Source: Nitrososphaera sp036259955 (lineage in GTDB: Archaea; Thermoproteota; Nitrososphaeria; Nitrososphaerales; Nitrososphaeraceae). Taken from it: a DNA stretch of 17,960 nucleotides. Positions 1-6,122 of this stretch are shown here, piece after piece; the first letter of the stretch is position 1, and every line of letters starts with the position of its first letter. The DNA is taken from positions 1-17,960 of the forward strand of contig DATAAU010000020.1 of the NCBI GenBank assembly GCA_036259955.1, given 5' to 3'. The notes beneath the pieces are model-generated. The model was not told the origin of the DNA and did not search any database. It worked only from the letters and a program-made list of their open reading frames with translations. The position numbers and the translations under genes were made by a program.

Positions 1-1
1 A

Positions 2-259
2 GCGAAAGATTTCATTGATTCTGCTGTAGTTGCACTTAATAAAAAAGGTATAGTTCATTATTTCGTCCATATCCGGGCCGATAACAAAAAGACTAGTCAG
101 GAGCTAGGATTGCAGGACACGCATAACGCTTTTGTAAAATACAATCATGTTGTGCAGCAGGTTAAAGTCGTAAGAGGAGTGGGCCCAAGGATATATCAGA
201 TAGTGGCTGATGTTTCAGTGACAACTAGTTCTGCTTTTCCTCCTCCCTTGGCGCAGTAA
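2..259 (+). CDS. Trm5-like tRNA (guanine37-N1)-methyltransferase, C-terminal part (partial)
   Basis: An open frame enters from the left edge and ends at TAA 257-259, giving 85 residues. The text (KKGIVHYFVHIRA early, VRGVGPRIYQIVADVSV near the end) resembles the C-terminus of archaeal Met-10/Trm5 class I methyltransferases, where a Gly-rich 'GG(I/V)xHYY' strand of the Rossmann fold is followed by a 'VRxxAPxxYHxVxDV' final strand. Family role: m1G37 formation next to the anticodon, which prevents +1 frameshifting. The catalytic and SAM-binding parts lie outside the window, so the assignment rests on the tail alone. Its last 35 bases overlap the 3' end of the opposite-strand gene at 225-446. 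Confidence 0.6.
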   Translation, partial: AKDFIDSAVVALNKKGIVHYFVHIRADNKKTSQELGLQDTHNAFVKYNHVVQQVKVVRGVGPRIYQIVADVSVTTSSAFPPPLAQ

Positions 260-446
260 GCATTGTATATCCTATCCACCCAAGCACAGACAGAAGGATT
301 GCTACTGCCCCTAAGGCAGTAAACTGCAGTATAAGTATACCCCATTCTGTTCCAAGTAGGAAATATGCGTAAACGATGAATACTACAACAGAAACAAAAA
401 GAAGGACTGCGCCGACTCCTTTGCTTCCATTCCTTTTAACATTCAT
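225..446 (-). CDS. Small two-TM membrane protein, unknown function
   Basis: 73 residues from an ATG. A short basic N-terminus (MNVKRNGSKG) is followed by two hydrophobic segments (about residues 11-32 and 37-62) and a charged tail (PREEEKQN), so it is probably a double-spanning membrane protein with both ends inside. It lies 34 bases downstream of the acetyltransferase gene on the same strand and could be co-transcribed with it. Its 3' end overlaps the Trm5-like gene convergently by 35 bases. I do not recognise a family. The clean hydrophobic/charged organisation and the position favour a real gene. Confidence 0.6.
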   Translation of the reverse strand: MNVKRNGSKGVGAVLLFVSVVVFIVYAYFLLGTEWGILILQFTALGAVAILLSVLGWIGYTMLTAPREEEKQN

Positions 447-480
447 AGCGGAGAGGCATTTGCAGCATCTTAATAATCTT

Positions 481-978
481 TTAAGTCAGTTCTAGTGCCA
501 TTAGGTAAGCATCCTCACCGTCCCTGTAATAGGATCGCAATCTGGATTTTATCTCAAAACGTAATTTCTGATACATATTGATCGCGCTTGTATTGCTAAC
601 TCTTACCTCTAGATATATCTCGTCAGCTTTTCTATACATTACGCCGTTAATTCCTTCAAGCATCAGTGCCTTCCCAATATTCTTACCTCTGTGCTCTTCT
701 AGCACTGCAACAGAAACGACATGGCCCTTTTTAACAAAGCCCAGTTTGCGAAAGTTTGAAAACCCGAACTCAATCTTGCACATAATGTAGCCGACTATTT
801 TGTCATTCAGCTCTGCAACAATGAATGCCTCCTGAAGCTCTCGCAGAATTGATTCAAAAAAATAGTCTGAATAGTGCTCTGGTAGAGTAGTCATGTTAAT
901 CTCTATTACCGCTTGGAGATCACTTGCTTCGCAGCGGCGTATAACATAGTCGCCTACTTTTCGTAGAGCAGTTTGCAA
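481..978 (-). CDS. Ard1/Naa10-like protein N-terminal acetyltransferase (GNAT fold)
   Basis: 165 residues, GNAT family. The text closely follows the archaeal Ard1 acetyltransferase known from Sulfolobus: LPEHYSDYFF (32-41), the core strand GHVVSVAVLEEHRG (85-98), and EIYLEVRVSNTSAINMYQKL followed by YYRDGEDAYLMAL. These enzymes transfer acetyl from acetyl-CoA to nascent protein N-termini. The acetyl-CoA loop normally reads R/Q-x-x-G-x-G/A; here it is R97-G-K-N-I-G, with Asn at the first Gly position. The start is TTG (976-978); no better in-frame start is visible, and a TTAAATAG element lies about 32 bases upstream at 1006-1013. It is divergent from the protease gene at 1076, and the small membrane gene may form an operon with it. 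Confidence 0.85.
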   Translation of the reverse strand: MQTALRKVGDYVIRRCEASDLQAVIEINMTTLPEHYSDYFFESILRELQEAFIVAELNDKIVGYIMCKIEFGFSNFRKLGFVKKGHVVSVAVLEEHRGKNIGKALMLEGINGVMYRKADEIYLEVRVSNTSAINMYQKLRFEIKSRLRSYYRDGEDAYLMALELT

Positions 979-991
979 AGTAATAATTACA

Positions 992-1030
992 ACAATAGAA
1001 ACACACTATTTAACCTTACATGTCTATTGT
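992..1030. promoter_or_regulatory. Inverted repeat in the acetyltransferase/protease divergent promoter
   Basis: Perfect 8-base arms ACAATAGA (992-999) and TCTATTGT (1023-1030) are separated by 23 bases. The spacer contains the likely TATA element of the minus-strand acetyltransferase gene (1006-1013), and the right arm lies upstream of the A/T-rich AATATTTTA (1039-1047) that may serve the protease gene. Centre-to-centre spacing is 31 bases, about three helical turns. The arms are seen directly; the operator role is inferred. Confidence 0.45.
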
Positions 1031-1075
1031 GGCACAACAATATTTTAATTGGATTAAACCCAAAAGAAATCCTCC

Positions 1076-2236
1076 GTGGCTACCACCTTCTTAAACAGTG
1101 ATTATTCTCGTGTAGTTCCAATAGTTTCATCCTTCTTTACATTAAAAGATACACAGCTAAACGTCCGAGAAGACTACATTGAGTTCTTGGTAGCTGATAG
1201 TGACATCCGTGATAAGTTCCCGATCTTGATCAAGGAGCTGAGCAAGATCGGGATGGTTCCTACTGCTAGACGGCAGAAATATTTTTCAAGACTGATGCCT
1301 GCATTGTCGTCTACAATAAAACTCGACATAAGGGACAGCATAGTTATCACAGTATTTAAGATCCCGCCGCAAAAGATTAGAGCCAAGAGACAGGTGCCTT
1401 TGCATTTCATATTCTTTGTTGTCGCCGTCACATTTGTATTCTACGACGGCCTTATGCGTTCAGACAGTATATTTGCAAAAACCTATGTAAGCGATCCTAT
1501 TCTGCTTGCAGGAGCTTACACAATGTCGCTTATGGGCATACTAGGGATCCATGAGCTTGGACACATGATAGTTCTCAAGCATTATAACATCAAGGCGTCG
1601 TGGCCATATTTTATACCCGGAGTTCCGGGCTTTATACCGACGTTTGGTGCCTTGATCACCCAGCAGAGTAATATGCCCAACAAAAACGTCATGTTTGACG
1701 TAGGCATTGCTGGACCCGTCGCAGGGTTGATAATAACGGTAATTGTATCGATTTATGGTTCTACTATATCTACTCTCATACCTGTAGAGGAGTATCAGAG
1801 GCTTTCTGAAGAAAACAGGCTGTTTTCATTCAATACTGGCTTGCTCATGATTGCTACACTCCATATGACCGATAAGGTAGTGGAGAACACGGTCCTAGTA
1901 ATGTCTCCTCTTCTTTTTGCTGCCTGGATAGGATTTGCACTTACGTCCATCAATCTCGTACCTGCTTGGCAGCTTGATGGCGGGCATCTTGCTCGTGCTA
2001 TGTTTGGAGAACGCTGGCACAGAATTATCACTTATGCGGGCATAGGAGCGTTGTTCATAATGGGATTTTGGCCAATGGCAATATTGGTCCTGATACTTAG
2101 TCAGAGGATCCCTAGTAATGTACCCTTAGATGATGTTACATCCTTATCTCCAAGGCGCAAGTTGTTCTTTTTCATAACCCTTGGGATCGCCATAGTAACT
2201 GCGCCCATCCCAAGCTCTATCCTGCCTTGGGCCTGA
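1076..2236 (+). CDS. Site-2-protease-type membrane metalloprotease (peptidase M50)
   Basis: 386 residues. A soluble N-terminal region of about 105 residues is followed by a multi-span membrane domain. The zinc motif HELGH is at 159-163, and the third-ligand motif, usually NPxPxxxLDGG, appears as NLVPAWQLDGG with D301. An 'IAGPVAG' turn lies between them, as in other M50 enzymes. The family cleaves membrane-embedded substrates, often to release regulators or to clear signal-peptide remnants; the substrate here is unknown. The start is GTG at 1076, and no early ATG exists. Its 3' end overlaps the convergent LarA-like gene by 20 bases. Confidence 0.87.
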   Translation: MATTFLNSDYSRVVPIVSSFFTLKDTQLNVREDYIEFLVADSDIRDKFPILIKELSKIGMVPTARRQKYFSRLMPALSSTIKLDIRDSIVITVFKIPPQKIRAKRQVPLHFIFFVVAVTFVFYDGLMRSDSIFAKTYVSDPILLAGAYTMSLMGILGIHELGHMIVLKHYNIKASWPYFIPGVPGFIPTFGALITQQSNMPNKNVMFDVGIAGPVAGLIITVIVSIYGSTISTLIPVEEYQRLSEENRLFSFNTGLLMIATLHMTDKVVENTVLVMSPLLFAAWIGFALTSINLVPAWQLDGGHLARAMFGERWHRIITYAGIGALFIMGFWPMAILVLILSQRIPSNVPLDDVTSLSPRRKLFFFITLGIAIVTAPIPSSILPWA

Positions 2237-3341
2237 GCAGGGTTATGTCTGCATTCGATAATACGAGTGTCTTGAAGCTCTTGCCGTGCTTTTCCTGCAA
2301 TTTTTGCAAGACGTCTTTTGTGCCAGAATAGGTCGTAAAACCCAGTTTTGCCTTGGAGTAATAATAGGGAAGAGTAGACACAAGTCCAATATCATATTTG
2401 ACTCGCAGCTCTTCCATGAAGAGTAAATGTTCAAGGCCATCAACGTAGGGGCTTATGTGAAGTTGCTCTTGTTTGAGCCTCCCTTCTATATACATCTGAA
2501 GGGCTCCACCGCCAATTCCTTCGCGAGCTTCTGCAAACAATATTGCCGTGCCACCTTCTTTGATGATGTGGATAGAGTTCCAAAGTGAGTTGAGTGCAGA
2601 GGCAAGCGTTGAATGTGAGATGGTTTCATCACTTGCACTTATTATGGCACATTTGACCAGCTCAGTCTCGACGGTCGAGATTGATTGAAGTTGCTCGATT
2701 GCCTTGTTAAACGCCTCCTTGATGCCTCCAATATGTATGCCCATCACATTGTCGCCGTTAGCCACCAATTCAATAGATACCGCTGGTATACTCTCAACTG
2801 CAGAAGTAGCGATCTTGAGCGGATTTCCTTCGATTCCGGGTGCTGGTCTGTTGTCTTTTCTTGCATTGAATGCGTCTACCATCTGGTCTGCAAACAAATT
2901 ACGCAGTAAAGCGGTCGGTGCACCTGAGAACCCAAACAGCGGATCGTATGCAACAGTTGAAACAAGGATGGTTTTTTGGAACTTGGCCATTCGCTCATTC
3001 AGTGACTGATAGTCGATGCGATTAACTGGGATTGTTTCGATGCCAGTCAAGTTAGCGCGTAACGTACTTGCAATCTTGTATGGAACATCGATTGTAAAGC
3101 TTAACCCCTTTGCATGAGCTTCCTGTGCAAGCATCGTTATAGTCTTGGCGGCAGCCTTTGAGGCAGATAGTCCTAGAATGAGCATTTTATCAGTTAGGGG
3201 TATGTCAGATGTTATTGTTGTCCTGACATCATCTTGTTCCAGTGGCACCTGAAATGTGGAAGAGATCTGATTTGCTATATTTTCAAACTTGATGTCGAGC
3301 ACCGCATCAGTAGTGCCGTATCTCAGCCAAATCTCAGGCAT
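2217..3341 (-). CDS. LarA-like (lactate racemase fold, DUF2088-related) protein
   Basis: 374 residues from an ATG. The middle segment (FGFSGAPTALL at 136-146, then PAPGIEGNPLKIATSAVES) and the C-terminal segment (GLVSTLPYYYSKAKLGF, LQKLQEKHGKSFKTLVLS) follow the plan of the nickel-pincer lactate racemase LarA family: an 'SGG-K' loop, a 'PG..GNP' stretch and a final domain with 'hG..a.V.vlP'. LarA's catalytic signature is weak: the loop is SGAP with no lysine, and I do not see the N-terminal 'THR' or 'NH' histidine motifs. It may therefore be a divergent member with another substrate, or non-catalytic. It shares a 43-base divergent promoter with pyrE. Confidence 0.55.
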   Translation of the reverse strand: MPEIWLRYGTTDAVLDIKFENIANQISSTFQVPLEQDDVRTTITSDIPLTDKMLILGLSASKAAAKTITMLAQEAHAKGLSFTIDVPYKIASTLRANLTGIETIPVNRIDYQSLNERMAKFQKTILVSTVAYDPLFGFSGAPTALLRNLFADQMVDAFNARKDNRPAPGIEGNPLKIATSAVESIPAVSIELVANGDNVMGIHIGGIKEAFNKAIEQLQSISTVETELVKCAIISASDETISHSTLASALNSLWNSIHIIKEGGTAILFAEAREGIGGGALQMYIEGRLKQEQLHISPYVDGLEHLLFMEELRVKYDIGLVSTLPYYYSKAKLGFTTYSGTKDVLQKLQEKHGKSFKTLVLSNADITLLRPKAG

Positions 3342-3358
3342 AAAGTCCTTGTAATATG

Positions 3359-3378
3359 AAGGATTAAAATAAATCCTT
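3359..3378. promoter_or_regulatory. Operator-like inverted repeat between larA-like gene and pyrE
   Basis: AAGGATT (3359-3365) and AATCCTT (3372-3378) form perfect 7-base arms with a 6-base A/T spacer. The repeat is inside the 43-base divergent promoter. Read on the minus strand, the spacer and right arm supply a TTTATTTTAAT TATA-like element about 26 bases before the LarA-like ATG. On the plus strand the repeat ends 6 bases before the pyrE ATG, where a leaderless transcript would start. One bound regulator could therefore cover both promoters; this is inference from position. Confidence 0.5.
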
Positions 3379-3384
3379 TTTTAC

Positions 3385-4029
3385 ATGTATAATGTGTCAT
3401 TACCTCCCAAGGACTTTGTGTTTCAATTTGCATCCTTTCTACTCAAGAGCAACTCTTTGAGGTTTGGAGTATTCACTCTTGCAAGTGGCAAGCAGAGTGC
3501 TTATTACATCGACCTGCGAGTATTGCCCAGCTTCCCAGGATATTTTCGGCTTGGGATAAGTGAATTGAAAGATGTGGTGACAGAAAAGGTGGGCCGGTTT
3601 GACATATTTGCTTCGGTGCCTACCTCTGGGCTTGTTTTTGGCTCTGCCCTTGCCTATGAAATGAACAAACCCTTCATTTATGTCAGGAAGGACCCTAAAA
3701 CCTATGGTACTAACAAAATGGTTGAAGGCTTCTTGGAGCCGGGTTCAAAAGTTGTCATTGTAGATGATGTTGCAACGACTGGCACTTCTCTTAGCAGCGC
3801 GGTCGAGATAATACGGGCTAACGGTGGTATTGTGGAGGATGTGGTGGCGCTTGTAGACCGCCACGAGGGTGCGGAAGACAAATTAAAAAAAATGGGGATA
3901 AAACTAAGCGCAGTGACAGGCATCAACGACATTGTAAACTCTCTATATAATGTCGGCTTGATAGACGAAAATGCGCTAGAGTCGGTGCTAAAACAAATGG
4001 TTACACATGGAGAGTATGAAATAGACTAG
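3385..4029 (+). CDS. pyrE: Orotate phosphoribosyltransferase
   Basis: 214 residues. It catalyses orotate + PRPP to orotidine 5'-phosphate in de novo pyrimidine synthesis, in the cytoplasm. The type I phosphoribosyltransferase PRPP signature VVIVDDVATTGTS is at 123-135. The N-terminal substrate region LASGKQSAYYIDLR (32-45) and the catalytic-loop region VRKDPKTYGTNKMVEG (100-115) are typical of the enzyme. Length is usual for the family. It starts at ATG 3385 close behind the inverted repeat. Its TAG directly abuts the stop of the convergent tbp gene (4029/4030). It stands apart from other pyrimidine genes in this window. Confidence 0.92.
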   Translation: MYNVSLPPKDFVFQFASFLLKSNSLRFGVFTLASGKQSAYYIDLRVLPSFPGYFRLGISELKDVVTEKVGRFDIFASVPTSGLVFGSALAYEMNKPFIYVRKDPKTYGTNKMVEGFLEPGSKVVIVDDVATTGTSLSSAVEIIRANGGIVEDVVALVDRHEGAEDKLKKMGIKLSAVTGINDIVNSLYNVGLIDENALESVLKQMVTHGEYEID

Positions 4030-4593
4030 CTAACCCTCATAGATCATTAGATTCTTCTCTTCCAAGAGTGTGTGTAGGTTATGCACTGCTCTGTATACTT
4101 CGCTTTCTTTCTTGGCACCTGTGCATACAAGCTTGCCAGATGCAAACAGAAGTATGACTGTCTTGGGATCCAACATCCTATGAATAAGACCCGGGAACTG
4201 CTCTGGTTCGTACATACTCCTGGGCAGGACTCTTGCGGCAAGCTCTAAGTGGATCTTACCTCCGAGGCTTGCAGATGCCACTATATTTTGGATCTCAATT
4301 TGAGGCTCATGCTCGAGAGGTATTCCTCCCTTTTTAAGCTTCAAAACAACGCTCTTGACAGCCTGAATTGCCATCTTTTCTGACTTGGCGCCTGTGCAGA
4401 CCATCTTACCAGAGCTGAATATCAGAGTTGCAGTCTTGGGTGATCTGAGTCTAAAAACCAAGCCAGGGAACTGATCAGGGTGATACTCCACGTCTGGAAA
4501 TATTTGAGTAATGAGGTTGAGGTTGACAGTTTGGTTCACTGTAGCAGAAGCTACTACGTTCTCGATGCTTACAATTGGCTTGGTCTGCGGCAT
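4030..4593 (-). CDS. tbp: TATA-box-binding protein
   Basis: 187 residues from the chosen ATG. The protein is the usual saddle of two imperfect direct repeats: one begins IVSIENVVASATV and the other IEIQNIVASASL. Each carries the Q-FPGL-(V/I)-R-(L/M)-PK-T-FxSGK-(M/L)VCTGAK core that lines the DNA-contacting surface. It binds TATA elements and, with TFB, recruits RNA polymerase. The frame is open upstream to 4644, but ATG 4591-4593 gives the normal N-terminus (MPQTKPIVSIEN). A TATA run at 4614-4623 lies about 25 bases before it, which fits a leaderless message. There is no insertion or truncation. Confidence 0.96.
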   Translation of the reverse strand: MPQTKPIVSIENVVASATVNQTVNLNLITQIFPDVEYHPDQFPGLVFRLRSPKTATLIFSSGKMVCTGAKSEKMAIQAVKSVVLKLKKGGIPLEHEPQIEIQNIVASASLGGKIHLELAARVLPRSMYEPEQFPGLIHRMLDPKTVILLFASGKLVCTGAKKESEVYRAVHNLHTLLEEKNLMIYEG

Positions 4594-4597
4594 ATGG

Positions 4598-4623
4598 GCC
4601 TTTATAAAGGCGCTATATATATA
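4598..4623 (-). promoter_or_regulatory. tbp promoter: TATA element plus 14-base palindrome
   Basis: The TATATATATA run (4614-4623) is centred about 25 bases upstream of the tbp ATG. Between it and the start lies a perfect 14-base palindrome, GCCTTTATAAAGGC (4598-4611), which itself contains a TATA-like core. The palindrome covers the interval from TATA box to transcription start, a classic repressor position. TBP binding to the inner TTTATAAA would offer a direct autoregulation route. Both sequence elements are seen; function is inferred. Confidence 0.5.
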
Positions 4624-4725
4624 CCTGCGTGCTAGAATTTTCAAGTAAAAAATACATTTGCCATATATATATAAAATTTTGAATTTTTAGCTCTAACTAT
4701 GTGCAAGTTTCCTATCTGCCTGTGG

Positions 4726-5142
4726 TTATTCTCCGATTATCTTTACTAGTACTCGTTTTTGTCGCTGGCCGTCAAATTCTCCATAGAAAATCTGCTCCCA
4801 TGGCCCAAAATCCAGCTTGCCTTTTGTTATCGCTGCTACTACCTCCCGCCCCATTATATGTCGCTTTAGATGAGCATCTGCGTTATCCTCTCCTGTACGA
4901 TTATGTAGGTAACTTTGTGGTGAATAAGGTGCAAGCTTCTCCAGCCATATATCAAAATCCTGATGCAAACCGCTTTCGTCATCATTGATAAAGACACTGG
5001 CAGAGATGTGCATTGCGTTGACAAGACAGAGACCTTCTTTGATATCGCTTTCTGTCACGATCCTTTCAACTTGAGGTGTGATATTGATAAATGCCCGCCT
5101 AGTTTGAGTGTTGAATATAAGGTATTCCGTCTTGGATTTCAT
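4726..5142 (-). CDS. YjbQ/UPF0047 family protein
   Basis: 138 residues, the normal size for this single-domain family. Recognisable blocks in order are ITPQVERIV, the 'HISASVFIND' strand, DNADAHLKRHIMG with family-conserved histidines, and KLDFGPWEQIFYGEFDG, followed by the last strand RVLVKI. Members are annotated as secondary thiamine-phosphate synthase because some show weak activity in Escherichia coli; the true role is unsettled. The ATG overlaps the signal peptidase stop by four bases (5139-5142), so the two are almost certainly co-transcribed. That pairing does not by itself explain the function. Confidence 0.87.
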   Translation of the reverse strand: MKSKTEYLIFNTQTRRAFINITPQVERIVTESDIKEGLCLVNAMHISASVFINDDESGLHQDFDIWLEKLAPYSPQSYLHNRTGEDNADAHLKRHIMGREVVAAITKGKLDFGPWEQIFYGEFDGQRQKRVLVKIIGE

Positions 5143-5711
5143 GTCGGGGGCTTGTCAGAATTGTTGTCTGTTGCAGATGCTGCCTCTTTGTTGTTGTTGC
5201 TACTGTTCTTTTTGCCAAGCCTATTGAAAAACAAGATCGCAAGAATTATTGCAATTATGATATAGTTGATAGGTGGACTGATTATTTTTGTTATTACACC
5301 GATGCCGGGTATGACATAGATCACTTTGCCGATGTAATCGTCTTGCCTGATCGGATAGTCGGTACCTGGTATCGATGCAGGATTGGCGTCACCTTGTGTT
5401 CTAACTGCTCTTTCGCCATTTCCGTCCACTCCAAACTCAACAATACGGTGGACTATGACTCTGTCCCCACCCTCAGGCCTATTGAATACAATGATATCGC
5501 CTATCCTAAGGTCCTGCCAAGATCCGCCATCTCTTACAATAAGAATGTCGTTGACTTTGAGCACTGGCTCCATGCTACCGCTTGAGACAACGTAAAACGG
5601 GTTAGCTCCAAATACAAACCAAATGGCGAGCCAGACTACAAGAACACCGATGCCAATGATTATAACGTCCTTAACGGCAACGGGCAGTCTAGACTTATCC
5701 TTATCTAGCAA
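5139..5711 (-). CDS. Signal peptidase I, archaeal/Sec11 type
   Basis: 190 residues. It removes signal peptides from exported proteins at the outer face of the cytoplasmic membrane. A TM anchor (about 14-35) precedes the catalytic box SGSMEP with nucleophile S46. The general base position carries His (VIVHRI, H88) instead of the bacterial Lys, and GDAN supplies D108, so this is the Ser/His/Asp archaeal-ER type. A second hydrophobic segment (about 150-165) anchors the C-terminus, which ends in a polar Asn/Ser/Asp tail. The start is TTG 5709-5711; TTAGATAAA (5736-5744), read on the minus strand as TTTATCTAA, lies about 29 bases upstream and suggests its own leaderless promoter. YjbQ follows with a four-base overlap. 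Confidence 0.9.
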   Translation of the reverse strand: MLDKDKSRLPVAVKDVIIIGIGVLVVWLAIWFVFGANPFYVVSSGSMEPVLKVNDILIVRDGGSWQDLRIGDIIVFNRPEGGDRVIVHRIVEFGVDGNGERAVRTQGDANPASIPGTDYPIRQDDYIGKVIYVIPGIGVITKIISPPINYIIIAIILAILFFNRLGKKNSSNNNKEAASATDNNSDKPPT

Positions 5712-5754
5712 TGGAGAAAGTAATCATGGCACTCGTTAGATAAACTTTTACACT

Positions 5755-6048
5755 CTAACGCATATCGAATTCTTCCATTATCGACATACGAAGACGCGGC
5801 ATTTCGGACATCATTATCGACAGGATGTCTATGATTTCGTCCTTATCTGGTTGCCTCTCATTCGTATTCTGAAACTGTGCAATAAAATTGCCCATAACCA
5901 TGCCGGAGAGGAGCCCGTATGCAAAATCCTCTATGTTGCCCTGATTTGGCATCATCTTGCGCGCAAGTCCTACTGGCATTTTTGGATCGCGCGTTGCTGC
6001 CTTTATTAGCGACAACAGCTTCTTCCTATCGCCGTCTGTCAGACCCAT
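5755..6048 (-). CDS. Small helical protein of unknown function
   Basis: 97 residues from an ATG. It is rich in Met, Asp, Lys and Arg with no signal peptide or convincing membrane span. A basic helix (DRKKLLSLIKAATRDP) is followed by a moderately hydrophobic stretch (FAYGLLSGMVMGNFIAQF) and an acidic/Met-rich C-terminal helix. I do not recognise the family. It precedes the signal peptidase gene by 43 bases on the same strand and is divergent from nop5 across 74 bases. Coding-like composition and tidy gene spacing support it as real. Confidence 0.65.
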   Translation of the reverse strand: MGLTDGDRKKLLSLIKAATRDPKMPVGLARKMMPNQGNIEDFAYGLLSGMVMGNFIAQFQNTNERQPDKDEIIDILSIMMSEMPRLRMSIMEEFDMR

Positions 6049-6122
6049 GCTGTAAGTATCTCTAGTATGATTTGTTTAATAATGCTAACATTTTTTATTA
6101 GCTAATTGTTGTAGGTTGTTGA

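Noticed and set aside
2685..3009. Plus-strand open frames inside the LarA-like gene
   Set aside because: Both lie wholly within a well-formed 374-residue gene on the other strand and show no domain.
4594..4644. Longer tbp starting at 4644
   Set aside because: The extra 17 residues would be encoded by the TATA element and palindrome; TBP normally begins near MPQTKPIVSIEN.
4701..5265. Plus-strand open frames opposite yjbQ and the signal peptidase gene
   Set aside because: They mirror two clearly recognised genes and have shadow-like composition.
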